The notes under the pieces: model-generated
Databases searched by the model: none
The model's input: the letters and a program-made list of their open reading frames with translations, nothing else
What the model was told of the DNA's origin: nothing
Assembly: GCA_015222065.1 (NCBI GenBank)
Contig: JADFUQ010000314.1
Coordinates: 1-13,730 of the forward strand
Length of the DNA: 13,730 nucleotides
Direction: 5' to 3'
Source: Bacteroidota bacterium
Lineage (GTDB): Bacteria > Bacteroidota > Bacteroidia > Bacteroidales > VadinHA17
Made by a program: the position numbers and the translations under genes
Shown: in pieces, positions 1 to 6,184 of the stretch
Numbering within the stretch: position 1 is the first letter of the stretch
How the letters are laid out: each line of letters begins with the position of its first letter

Positions 1-6
1 AAAGAA

Positions 7-20
7 AATATCGCGATATT
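7..20. repeat. 14-bp perfect palindrome
   Basis: AATATCGCGATATT is its own reverse complement. It lies at the window edge beside the GCCAACTG words. It may be a small protein-binding site or may be chance. What lies upstream cannot be seen. Confidence 0.45.
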
Positions 21-50
21 GCCAACTGCTTTTTGCCAACTGCCAATTTA
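20..50 (-). repeat. GGCAGTTGGCAA word repeat, copy 1 (inverted)
   Basis: GCCAACTG occurs at 21-28 and again at 35-42, separated by a T-rich linker, and is followed by GCCAATT. The reverse complement closely matches the repeat after glmS at 10497-10530: both read TTGGCAAAAAG(G)CAGTTGGC. It is therefore one of two dispersed, oppositely oriented copies of the same intergenic word family. Confidence 0.75.
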
Positions 51-65
51 AGGTTTGCGACATAG

Positions 66-73
66 TAAGTTTG
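66..73 (+). promoter_or_regulatory. Weak candidate -7 element upstream of the PBP gene
   Basis: TAAGTTTG fits the Bacteroidota -7 consensus TAnnTTTG. No TTG is present at the usual ~20-nt spacing upstream, and the implied leader would be about 100 nt and would include the repeat words. This is only a weak candidate. Confidence 0.25.
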
Positions 74-85
74 ACATGACACTAG

Positions 86-109
86 TGGAATGATGGAATA
101 GCAGAATGT
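86..109 (+). repeat. TGGAATNN octamer tract, site 1
   Basis: Three consecutive octamers, TGGAATGA, TGGAATAG and CAGAATGT, lie in exact 8-nt phase. The same family occurs at 8298-8329, 8542-8616 and 13709-13730. Confidence 0.7.
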
Positions 110-130
110 TGAGAGTTTGTAAAGTTCAAC

Positions 131-173
131 GCTTACTTTTAACTTTATAACTTTAAACTTTTAACTTTATAAT
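131..173 (+). repeat. TAACTTT word tract upstream of the PBP gene
   Basis: The 14-mer TTTTAACTTTATAA occurs twice without mismatch, at 137-150 and 159-172 (period 22), with CTTTAAAC between. The tract ends 7 nt before the start codon, so it forms the entire translation-initiation region. A related tract precedes glmS at 8507-8541. Confidence 0.7.
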
Positions 174-179
174 ATACAA

Positions 180-2534
180 ATGGTTTCTGCAAAATTAAAA
201 TACAAGAAATACCTATATTGGTTCTGGGGTATTTTTTCCTTCCCGTTTGTCTTTGTTATTCTTCTGTTTGTCCTGATTTCATTTAATGTTTTCGGTCCTA
301 TGCCCTCTTTTAAACAGCTTGAGAATCCGGAGAACGATCTGGCTTCTGAAGTATGGTCTGAAGATGGAAAATTACTGGGGAAATTTTACATAATAAACAG
401 GACATGGACAGACATAGATGAAATTTCTCCCTATGTTATTGATGCACTAATTTCTACAGAAGACATTAGGTTTTATAAACACTCAGGTATTGACATAAGA
501 GGCTTGGGAAGAGTGGTTTATAAAAATTTTTTACAGGGAGAATCAAGTGCAGGAGGAGGCAGTACCATTACACAGCAACTGGCAAAAAATCTTTTCCCGC
601 GCGATACTACTACTTACAAGTTTGGCCTGGTAAAAATGGCTAATCTGGGCATAACAAAGTTCAGGGAGTGGGTAACAGCAGTAAAATTGGAAAAGAGCTA
701 CACAAAGAATGAGTTAATTACAATGTATCTGAATGTGTTTGATTTTCTGAATCAGGCAGTAGGAATAAATTCAGCAGCTTCAATATATTTTAATTCTTCG
801 CCTGATTCATTGAATCTTGAAGAGTCAGCAATGTTAGTGGGAATGTTAAAAAACTCAGCATATTATAATCCTTTAAGGAGATATGAAGAGACTCTTCACA
901 GGAGAAATGTTGTGCTTTCACAAATGGTGAAATATGGGTATCTGGAGAAAGAAATATTTGACTCGGTTAAAACCCTGCCAATCGAGCTTGATTATAAAAA
1001 ACAAAGCCATAACCTGGGATTAGCTACTTACTTCAGGGAATATCTGCGTGTTGCAATGAATAAATCCAAGCCTGAGCGAAGATATTTTTTCACTAAGCAG
1101 CAGTATGAAGAAGCAAAATATCAGTGGGAGAATGATCCTCTTTACGGATGGTGTTCTAAAAATAATAAGCCTGACGGGTCGGAATATAACCTTTATCGTG
1201 ATGGTCTGAAGATTTATACTACAATTAATTCCACTATACAGGAATATGCCGAAAATGCAATAAAAGAACATTTGGGTCAGGACCTACAGAAAACTTTTAT
1301 GGCTTCAGTAGAAAATTACAGGAATCCTCCATTCTCTGATGATCTGGATCGTAAGGAAATAGCTAATCTGATGGAAATTACCACCCATCGTACCGAGCGC
1401 TACAGAAAATTAAGAAATGCCGGGGTTTCTGAAGATTCAATTAATGCATCTTTTAACAAGCCGGTAGCGATGAGGGTTTTTTCCTGGGATGGAGAGATTG
1501 ATACAGTTTTAACACCCCTTGATTCTATCAGGTATTACAAGTATTTTGTAAGATCGGGACTTATGTCAATGGATCCTCATACCGGATATGTAAAAGCTTA
1601 TGTTGGTGGTCCTGATTTCAGATACTTCAAATATGATGCAGTAACCAATCAAAAACGACAAATTGGAAGTACCATAAAACCCTTCCTATATACTCTGGCA
1701 ATGCAGGATGGATATTCCCCTTGTGATCAGGTTCCAAATGTGCCACAAACTTTTATTGTGAATGATTCAGTCTGGCGTCCCGCCAGTACCGGACCCAGGG
1801 ATTTTTGGGGAAAAATGGTGTCATTGAAGTTTGGATTGGCACATTCTGAGAATTATATTTCGGCATGGTTGATTAAGAAATTTAATCCTCAGTCAGTTAG
1901 AGATTTAATGCAGAAAATGGGTATTCGTAGTTTTATTGACCCTGTTCCGTCAATCTTTCTTGGCACCTCCGAAGTATCACTATATGAAATGGTTGGGGCA
2001 TATAGCACTTATGCAAATAAAGGGGTTCATATTAAACCAATTTTTGTTATCCGAATTAAAGATAAAGAGGGAAATCTTATTTCAACATTTAAACCATCAT
2101 TTATGGAAGCAATCAGTGAGGTAGATGCTTACCTGATGCTGAATCTGTTAGAGGGAGTTATTAAGGATGGTACCGGCCGCAGATTACGCTGGAAATACGA
2201 GCTAATGAATGAAATTGGAGGGAAAACAGGTACTACGCAGAACCAGTCTGATGGTTGGTTTATGGGAGTAACCCCAAAACTGGTTACAGGTGTATGGTCC
2301 GGTTGGCCCGACAGATCGGTCCATTTTAAACGTCTGGCACTTGGATCAGGAGCAAATATGGCTCTTCCGGTGTTCGGTCTTTATATGCAGCAAATTTATA
2401 ATGATAGTTTGAATGTGACGGCTGAAGATATTTTTGAACCACCACCTGTTTTTAATATTGAACTCGATTGCGACCAATACAAAAAAGCAAATCCACAGAA
2501 CAATTATGATCCGCTTGATGAGGAGATTTATTAA
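180..2534 (+). CDS. mrcA: Class A penicillin-binding protein (bifunctional PBP1A type)
   Basis: A 784-residue bifunctional peptidoglycan synthase. It polymerises lipid II through its glycosyltransferase and cross-links stem peptides through its transpeptidase, anchored in the inner membrane and facing the periplasm. A short basic N-terminus is followed by one membrane segment (about 11-38). The GT51 domain (about 55-240) has the EDxxFxxHxG motif with catalytic Glu94, GGSTITQQLAKN at 126-137, the second catalytic Glu163 (KFREW) and a YLN motif at 183-185. The penicillin-binding domain (about 450-740) has the SxxK nucleophile Ser497-Lys500, the SxN motif at 556-558 and the KTG motif at 682-684. 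All catalytic motifs are intact and the length is normal for the family. The ATG at 180 is preceded by A/T-rich repeat words and no Shine-Dalgarno sequence, as is usual in Bacteroidota. The gene converges on radA. The family assignment is secure; the paralogue name (mrcA, ponA or pbp1A) is conventional. Confidence 0.95.
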   Translation: MVSAKLKYKKYLYWFWGIFSFPFVFVILLFVLISFNVFGPMPSFKQLENPENDLASEVWSEDGKLLGKFYIINRTWTDIDEISPYVIDALISTEDIRFYKHSGIDIRGLGRVVYKNFLQGESSAGGGSTITQQLAKNLFPRDTTTYKFGLVKMANLGITKFREWVTAVKLEKSYTKNELITMYLNVFDFLNQAVGINSAASIYFNSSPDSLNLEESAMLVGMLKNSAYYNPLRRYEETLHRRNVVLSQMVKYGYLEKEIFDSVKTLPIELDYKKQSHNLGLATYFREYLRVAMNKSKPERRYFFTKQQYEEAKYQWENDPLYGWCSKNNKPDGSEYNLYRDGLKIYTTINSTIQEYAENAIKEHLGQDLQKTFMASVENYRNPPFSDDLDRKEIANLMEITTHRTERYRKLRNAGVSEDSINASFNKPVAMRVFSWDGEIDTVLTPLDSIRYYKYFVRSGLMSMDPHTGYVKAYVGGPDFRYFKYDAVTNQKRQIGSTIKPFLYTLAMQDGYSPCDQVPNVPQTFIVNDSVWRPASTGPRDFWGKMVSLKFGLAHSENYISAWLIKKFNPQSVRDLMQKMGIRSFIDPVPSIFLGTSEVSLYEMVGAYSTYANKGVHIKPIFVIRIKDKEGNLISTFKPSFMEAISEVDAYLMLNLLEGVIKDGTGRRLRWKYELMNEIGGKTGTTQNQSDGWFMGVTPKLVTGVWSGWPDRSVHFKRLALGSGANMALPVFGLYMQQIYNDSLNVTAEDIFEPPPVFNIELDCDQYKKANPQNNYDPLDEEIY

Positions 2535-2699
2535 AAGTTGAGTAAGGTGAGTAGTTGAGTAAGGTGAGTAAGGAAGAAGAAGAGAAGAGGTGAGTAAGGA
2601 AGAAGAAGAGAAGAGGTGAGAGATGAGATATGAGTGAAGAAGTATAAAGTAAGTAGTAAAAAGTAAATAGTAAGAAGAAAAAGGGGAAGAAGTAAAAAG
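2515..2699 (+). other. 185-nt cytosine-free, purine-rich tract
   Basis: No C occurs on the + strand from 2515 to 2699, and only one (at 2700) up to 2722. The tract starts in the last codons of the PBP gene and fills the left half of the convergent spacer. The opposite strand is therefore G-free and C/T-rich. A leftward transcript running past radA would carry a long unstructured C-containing, G-free RNA, which is the composition favoured by Rho-binding (rut) sites. That role is an inference. No hairpin-plus-T-run terminator is visible between these convergent genes. Confidence 0.8.
2537..2620 (+). repeat. Two adjacent tandem duplications (17 bp and 26 bp)
   Basis: A 17-bp unit beginning GTTGAGTAAGG is duplicated perfectly at 2537-2553 and 2554-2570. 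Directly after it, a 26-bp unit beginning AGGAAGAAGAAG at 2571-2596 is followed by a copy at 2597-2620 that matches over 24 bases. Both units end in GTGAG(TA), so the tract looks like successive slippage or duplication of related words. Less regular GTAAGTAGTAAAAAG-type words continue to about 2720. Confidence 0.85.
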
Positions 2700-2762
2700 C
2701 AGGAAGTAAGGAGAGGATAAGGCACGGCTAGTTTATTTGAAGATGTTTGAGGTTAAGAACTC

Positions 2763-2820
2763 AGCAACCAGTAACCAGCAACCAGTAACAGTAACCATAA
2801 CTCGTAACCCGAAACCCATA
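2763..2820 (+). repeat. GTAACC/CAACCAG word tract
   Basis: AGCAACCAGTAACC at 2763-2776 is repeated in tandem at 2777-2790 with one mismatch. It is followed by AGTAACCATAAC, then AACTCGTAACCCG (2799-2811) and GAAACCCATAAC. The 13-mer AACTCGTAACCCG reappears as its exact reverse complement at 4307-4319, on the other side of radA. Confidence 0.8.
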
Positions 2821-2821
2821 A

Positions 2822-2860
2822 CATTTTAGTCATTTTAGTCATTTTGAATTTTAGTCATTT
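2822..2860 (+). repeat. CATTTTAGT 9-bp tandem
   Basis: CATTTTAGT lies at 2822-2830 and 2831-2839. A longer variant follows at 2840-2855, then a partial CATTT. The tract ends 13 nt from the radA stop codon. Together with the C-free tract and the GTAACC words, it accounts for most of the 339-nt gene-free stretch 2535-2873. The rest of that stretch (about 2721-2762) shows nothing I recognise. Confidence 0.75.
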
Positions 2861-2873
2861 CTTCCCGGTTAGT

Positions 2874-4238
2874 TTATTTAAAAATGCTTTTTATCAGATC
2901 TTCTATTCGTGACTGAAAATGGATTTTGATATTAAACTTTGAAGAATCAAGGCCTTTACGGTTATATTTTGAAATATACATTTCGCTAAACCCAAGCTTT
3001 TCTGCTTCACGAATTCGTTGTTCAATCCTGTTAACAGGCCGGATTTCGCCGGAAAGACCAACCTCACCGGCAAAACATATACGCTTATTGATTGGTATAT
3101 CTATGTTTGAGGATAAAACAGCTGAGATAACTGCCAGATCGATTGCCGGATCATTTACTTTTATTCCGCCGGCTATATTAAGAAAAACATCTTTTGCAAC
3201 CAGCCTGAACCCGGCCCGTTTCTCCAAAACAGCCAACAACATGTTTAACCTTCTAAGGTCGAATCCGGTGGATGACCGTTGTGGAGTTCCGTAAACTGCG
3301 GAGCTCACAAGTGCCTGTGTTTCGATAAGGAAAGGTCTGATACCATCAATAGTTGCAGAAATGGATACACCACTTAGATTTTCATCAATGTGAGAAACTA
3401 ATAATTCTGATGGATTATGTACCTCCCTGAGTCCATTGCTCCTCATTTCGTAAATACCCAGTTCAGATGTTGATCCGAATCGATTTTTTGTTGCTCTAAG
3501 GATACGGTACAAATGATTCTGGTCGCCTTCAAATTGCAGTACTACATCCACAATGTGCTCAAGTGCCTTTGGTCCGGCAAGATTTCCTTCTTTTGTAATA
3601 TGTCCGATAAGCAAAACAGGAATACCAGTTTCCTTAGCATGTTTCAGAAGACGAACAGTACATTCACGTATTTGAGAGATACTTCCTGGTGAAGAGAAGA
3701 TGTTTTCTGTAAACATGGTTTGAATTGAATCCACAATCACTAATTCTGCTTTTGTGTTTTCTATTTGTGTAAGAACATTTTCCAGTGATGTCTCGGTAAG
3801 GATATAACAATTTTCATGATTTGAATTGATACGGCTGGCTCTGAGTTTAATTTGGCGGTTGCTTTCTTCTCCTGAAACATAAAGAATTTTCAACTCTTTT
3901 AATCCGAGTGCAAGCTGGAGAGCCAGTGTGGATTTGCCTATTCCCGGTTCTCCACCAAGAAGAATAATTGATCCGGGAACTATTCCTCCGCCGAGTATCC
4001 TGTTCAACTCTATGCTTCGTGTATCAATTCTTGATTCTTCAAGGGAAGCTATTTCCTGCAGGGTTATTGGCTTTGCGGTTCCGGTGAATGCGTAATTAGT
4101 TGTTTTGCCGGCACTATTTTTTCTGACAACCTCTTCAACATAGGTATTCCATTCCCCGCAGGATGGGCAACGGCCAATCCATTTGGATGATTCAACACCG
4201 CAATTCTGACATACCCAGATTGTCTTTGTTTTTGGCAT
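2874..4238 (-). CDS. radA: DNA repair protein RadA (branch-migration ATPase)
   Basis: A 454-residue RadA/Sms protein, a cytoplasmic RecA-like hexameric ATPase that drives branch migration and processes recombination intermediates with RecA. The N-terminal C4 zinc finger uses Cys10, Cys13, Cys24 and Cys27. The ATPase core carries Walker A at 95-104 (GGEPGIGKST) and Walker B around 166-170, ending in Asp170. The RadA-specific KNRFG motif is at 251-255. The C-terminal Lon-protease-like domain (about 280-450) includes the GGIKVNDPAIDLA stretch at 357-369. Length and domain order are standard and no key residue is missing. The ATG at 4238 follows an A/T-rich leader without a Shine-Dalgarno sequence. 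The gene is third in a leftward cluster but is separated from rfaE2 by 154 nt of repeat words, so co-transcription is possible but not shown. Confidence 0.97.
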   Translation of the reverse strand: MPKTKTIWVCQNCGVESSKWIGRCPSCGEWNTYVEEVVRKNSAGKTTNYAFTGTAKPITLQEIASLEESRIDTRSIELNRILGGGIVPGSIILLGGEPGIGKSTLALQLALGLKELKILYVSGEESNRQIKLRASRINSNHENCYILTETSLENVLTQIENTKAELVIVDSIQTMFTENIFSSPGSISQIRECTVRLLKHAKETGIPVLLIGHITKEGNLAGPKALEHIVDVVLQFEGDQNHLYRILRATKNRFGSTSELGIYEMRSNGLREVHNPSELLVSHIDENLSGVSISATIDGIRPFLIETQALVSSAVYGTPQRSSTGFDLRRLNMLLAVLEKRAGFRLVAKDVFLNIAGGIKVNDPAIDLAVISAVLSSNIDIPINKRICFAGEVGLSGEIRPVNRIEQRIREAEKLGFSEMYISKYNRKGLDSSKFNIKIHFQSRIEDLIKSIFK

Positions 4239-4293
4239 AGTAATTTAAGGACAAAATAAAAAACTTTCTTTACAATGATTACATTCTTTTAAA

Positions 4294-4319
4294 GAGTTAC
4301 GGGTTACGGGTTACGAGTT
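4294..4319 (-). repeat. GGGTTAC word tract (inverted GTAACCC family)
   Basis: GAGTTACGGGTTACGGGTTACGAGTT consists of GTTACGG units of period 7. Its last 13 bases are the exact reverse complement of 2799-2811. It sits upstream of the radA start in the direction of transcription. Confidence 0.75.
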
Positions 4320-4328
4320 CACGCCAGT

Positions 4329-4388
4329 TCGCCTTTTGCTTTTCTCTCTTCCCTTCTGCCTTCTGCCTTCTGCCTTTTGCCTTTTCTT
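4329..4388 (+). repeat. TTCTGCC heptamer tandem
   Basis: TTCTGCC occurs at 4354-4360, 4361-4367 and 4368-4374, followed in phase by TTTTGCC at 4375-4381. Looser GCCTTTTGC words extend the tract on both sides. It begins immediately after the rfaE2 stop codon in that gene's reading direction. A leftward transcript here would be purine-rich (GGCAGAA repeats) in the spacer before radA. Confidence 0.8.
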
Positions 4389-4392
4389 ATCC

Positions 4393-4890
4393 TTACTTAA
4401 CTTTATTTATTCTTTCTATTATGTCGGATGTGGAATATCCCTTAATAAAATCAAGGATCTTAACTTCACCTCCATTATCTTTAACAATATCATAGCCAAC
4501 AATTTCTTCGGGCTTGTAATCACCCCCTTTTACCAGGATGTCTGGCCGGACTTGTTTTATTAATTCGCAAGGAGTTTCTTCATTAAACAATACAATATTG
4601 TTGACAAAGCTGAAAGCAGCAAGTGTCATTGCTCTTGATTCCTGATCAAGCACAGGTCTGCCGGAACCTTTTATTTTTATTATAGACGAATCGGAGTTAA
4701 GTCCGATAATTAAAACATTACCCAGATTAGCTGCCTGCATAAGGTATTCAACGTGTCCAAGGTGGATAAGATCGAAGCAACCGTTGGTAAAAACAACTTT
4801 TTGGTTTTTAAACCGATAGACAGCAAGACGGCGAGTGAGATCAGTCCCACTAACTATCTTAGATTTAATGTGTTCAAACTTATTCATCAT
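4393..4890 (-). CDS. rfaE2: D-glycero-beta-D-manno-heptose 1-phosphate adenylyltransferase (RfaE domain II type)
   Basis: A 165-residue stand-alone nucleotidyltransferase matching the C-terminal half of E. coli HldE. It is expected to transfer AMP from ATP to heptose-1-phosphate, giving ADP-D,D-heptose for LPS core or other surface glycans. The TNGCFD motif is at 35-40, followed by the cytidylyltransferase signature HLGH at 43-46. KGGDY at 121-125 and the GYSTSDII motif at 151-158 are typical of RfaE domain II rather than of glycerol-3-phosphate cytidylyltransferases. The kinase half is not in this window. The start codon overlaps the stop of the upstream flippase-like gene in an ATGA arrangement, so the two are probably translationally coupled. 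A second ATG follows directly, but the coupled first ATG is the better start. The nucleotide specificity (ADP versus GDP) is inferred from family. Confidence 0.88.
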   Translation of the reverse strand: MMNKFEHIKSKIVSGTDLTRRLAVYRFKNQKVVFTNGCFDLIHLGHVEYLMQAANLGNVLIIGLNSDSSIIKIKGSGRPVLDQESRAMTLAAFSFVNNIVLFNEETPCELIKQVRPDILVKGGDYKPEEIVGYDIVKDNGGEVKILDFIKGYSTSDIIERINKVK

Positions 4891-5942
4891 TCAGTAGATT
4901 TAGATTCTGCCTGAAAAGATAACCTTTTTCTTTTTTTTCTCTCAAGAAAAACCAATAAAAATGAGTAAGCTCCTAAAATTACCATTAAAAGTGTTTGTGA
5001 TTCATGCGACAATGTTGCATATACTAACCCTTTTTCCCTGCTTATTCCGTATATGGTCAACCCCTTATAAATTATCCAGTGAAAAGTACCAATGCCACCT
5101 TGAACAGGAGCTGCCATGCCCAGGCTACCGATAACTAGCAGAAATAAACCATCAAGAGCAGTTAAATGTGAAGTCTCAGGGATTGAATAAACAACAACCC
5201 ATGTCATAAGAAAATAAATAGACCATAATAGAACAGAATGAAAAATGAAAATCCTCCGCCTTTTCATCCGGAATACAGTTTTTAATCCTTCAAATATTCC
5301 CAGGATGATCTTTTTTGTTTTCTGGTAAAACGGAAAATCTGAAAATCTTGACCGGTATTGGATAAAAACTATAACCATGATAATTATTCCGGAAATAATA
5401 ACTATCCAGATAATGGATGAAAAATTTAAAGTAGTATAAATTTTTTCGTGCAGTGGATCAAAAACCTGAGTTTTTAAAAATTGGCCAAAAAAATTGATCT
5501 TGGCAAAAAAGATAATCACTATCAGCGCAAAAAGGATTATCACATCAATGGTTCTTTCAATTATAACAGTCCCAATCAAAGCATCCATGGGGACTTTATT
5601 AGTGCGGTTAAGTGTAGCACAACGAGTTACCTCACCAAAGCGCGGAAGTGTATAATTTGCAAGGTATCCTGTCATCAAAGCATGAAATGTATCTTTCAGT
5701 GGTGGTTTATAACCCAGTGGTTCAATTAGCATTCTCCAGCGATAGGCTCGTACAACAAATCCCAGGAAACCCAGTAAGAGTGAAAGAAGTATCCAGAAAT
5801 AGTTTGCATTTTTTAGATCTGAAAGGAGAGCCTGAAAACTAATATTCCGAAAGGCAAAATAGAGTAAGATTATTCCCAGTGTAAGAAATAAAAGAAAATT
5901 CAGGATGGCAAGTAATTTCTTTTTCAATTTTAATAATTTCAA
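4887..5942 (-). CDS. Flippase-like integral membrane protein (LPG synthase TM / UPF0104 family)
   Basis: A 351-residue polytopic inner-membrane protein with hydrophobic segments near 11-31, 49-66, 128-147, 176-195, 230-253, 262-280 and 315-334 and a basic C-terminus. Two family signatures are visible: NYTLPRFGEVTR at 96-107 and the glycine-rich PVQGGIGTFHW at 279-289. The family is related to the membrane half of lysylphosphatidylglycerol synthase (MprF) and to YbhN/AglD proteins. It is thought to handle lipid or lipid-linked substrates, but the substrate here is unknown. The start is TTG: an in-frame stop (TGA) lies three codons upstream and no ATG occurs in frame until residue 71, inside conserved sequence. 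A candidate -7 element lies about 43 nt upstream. The stop overlaps the rfaE2 start by 4 nt, which suggests a shared task in surface-glycan assembly (inference). Confidence 0.85.
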   Translation of the reverse strand: MKLLKLKKKLLAILNFLLFLTLGIILLYFAFRNISFQALLSDLKNANYFWILLSLLLGFLGFVVRAYRWRMLIEPLGYKPPLKDTFHALMTGYLANYTLPRFGEVTRCATLNRTNKVPMDALIGTVIIERTIDVIILFALIVIIFFAKINFFGQFLKTQVFDPLHEKIYTTLNFSSIIWIVIISGIIIMVIVFIQYRSRFSDFPFYQKTKKIILGIFEGLKTVFRMKRRRIFIFHSVLLWSIYFLMTWVVVYSIPETSHLTALDGLFLLVIGSLGMAAPVQGGIGTFHWIIYKGLTIYGISREKGLVYATLSHESQTLLMVILGAYSFLLVFLERKKRKRLSFQAESKSTE

Positions 5943-5974
5943 TAATGATCATGCAGAAAAATAATGCTATGACC

Positions 5975-5991
5975 AATTTTGCAGCAAAATT
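5975..5991. promoter_or_regulatory. 17-bp palindrome, candidate operator
   Basis: Perfect 8-bp inverted arms, AATTTTGC and GCAAAATT, flank a single central A. The right arm overlaps the candidate -7 element of the leftward promoter (5985-5992), the position expected for a repressor or activator site controlling the flippase-rfaE2 transcript. No regulator gene is in the window. Confidence 0.45.
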
Positions 5992-5992
5992 A
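5985..5992 (-). promoter_or_regulatory. Candidate leftward promoter (-7 element) for the flippase-rfaE2 operon
   Basis: The minus strand reads TAATTTTG, a full match to the Bacteroidota -7 consensus TAnnTTTG, about 43 nt upstream of the TTG start. The nearest TTG on that strand (plus positions 6008-6010) is only 15 nt further upstream instead of about 20, so the -33 element is poor. Confidence 0.4.
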
Positions 5993-6123
5993 AAGAACAT
6001 AGCTTCGCAAAGTAATTAAAAAGGTTAATACTATTCAAATGTAACGAATAATTATGGAATAAGGCTAAGGCTTAACATTATTACCTTTTTAGGTATTATC
6101 TCAAAAATGAAGAACTGTTAAAA

Positions 6124-6154
6124 TTGAGAATTACCAATAATTTTACTAAATTTG
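6124..6154 (+). promoter_or_regulatory. Bacteroidota-type promoter for the GT5-DUF4270 operon
   Basis: TTG at 6124-6126, a 20-nt spacer, then TAAATTTG at 6147-6154 give a complete TTG-N20-TAnnTTTG promoter. Transcription would begin near 6161, leaving a leader of about 24 nt before the ATG at 6185. The TTG at 6152, which could be read as an in-frame start, is part of this -7 element and so would not be in the mRNA. Confidence 0.7.
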
Positions 6155-6184
6155 CAAAATTATTATAAAAGCATATTTTATTTG

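Noticed and set aside
2531..2725. A 64-codon minus-strand reading frame that would encode a Leu/Phe-rich, membrane-like peptide.
   Set aside because: It is a by-product of the G-free strand: without G, TGA and TAG stops cannot occur, and CTT/TTC words read as Leu, Phe and Ser. It coincides with tandem repeats and has no independent support.
2537..2860. A possible CRISPR array, because several short repeats are clustered.
   Set aside because: The units are of different lengths (9, 14, 17 and 26 bp), adjacent and without unique spacers of uniform size. No cas genes are present.
2926..3294. A 122-codon plus-strand reading frame opposite radA.
   Set aside because: It lies wholly within intact radA on the other strand, shows no recognisable motif, and its composition is explained as an antisense shadow.
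4252..4259. Minus-strand TTATTTTG as a radA promoter -7 element.
   Set aside because: It differs from TAnnTTTG at the second base, and the nearest TTG is only 13 nt upstream, so it is not supported.
6060..6095. The TAAGGCT direct repeat and a small TACCT-TTTT-AGGTA hairpin upstream of the rightward promoter.
   Set aside because: The stem is only 5 bp with an AT-rich surrounding, too weak to call a terminator or operator.
6152..6184. An upstream TTG start adding 11 residues to the GT5 protein.
   Set aside because: The TTG is part of the -7 promoter element TAAATTTG, so it should not be in the mRNA. The ATG at 6185 begins the family's conserved N-terminus.
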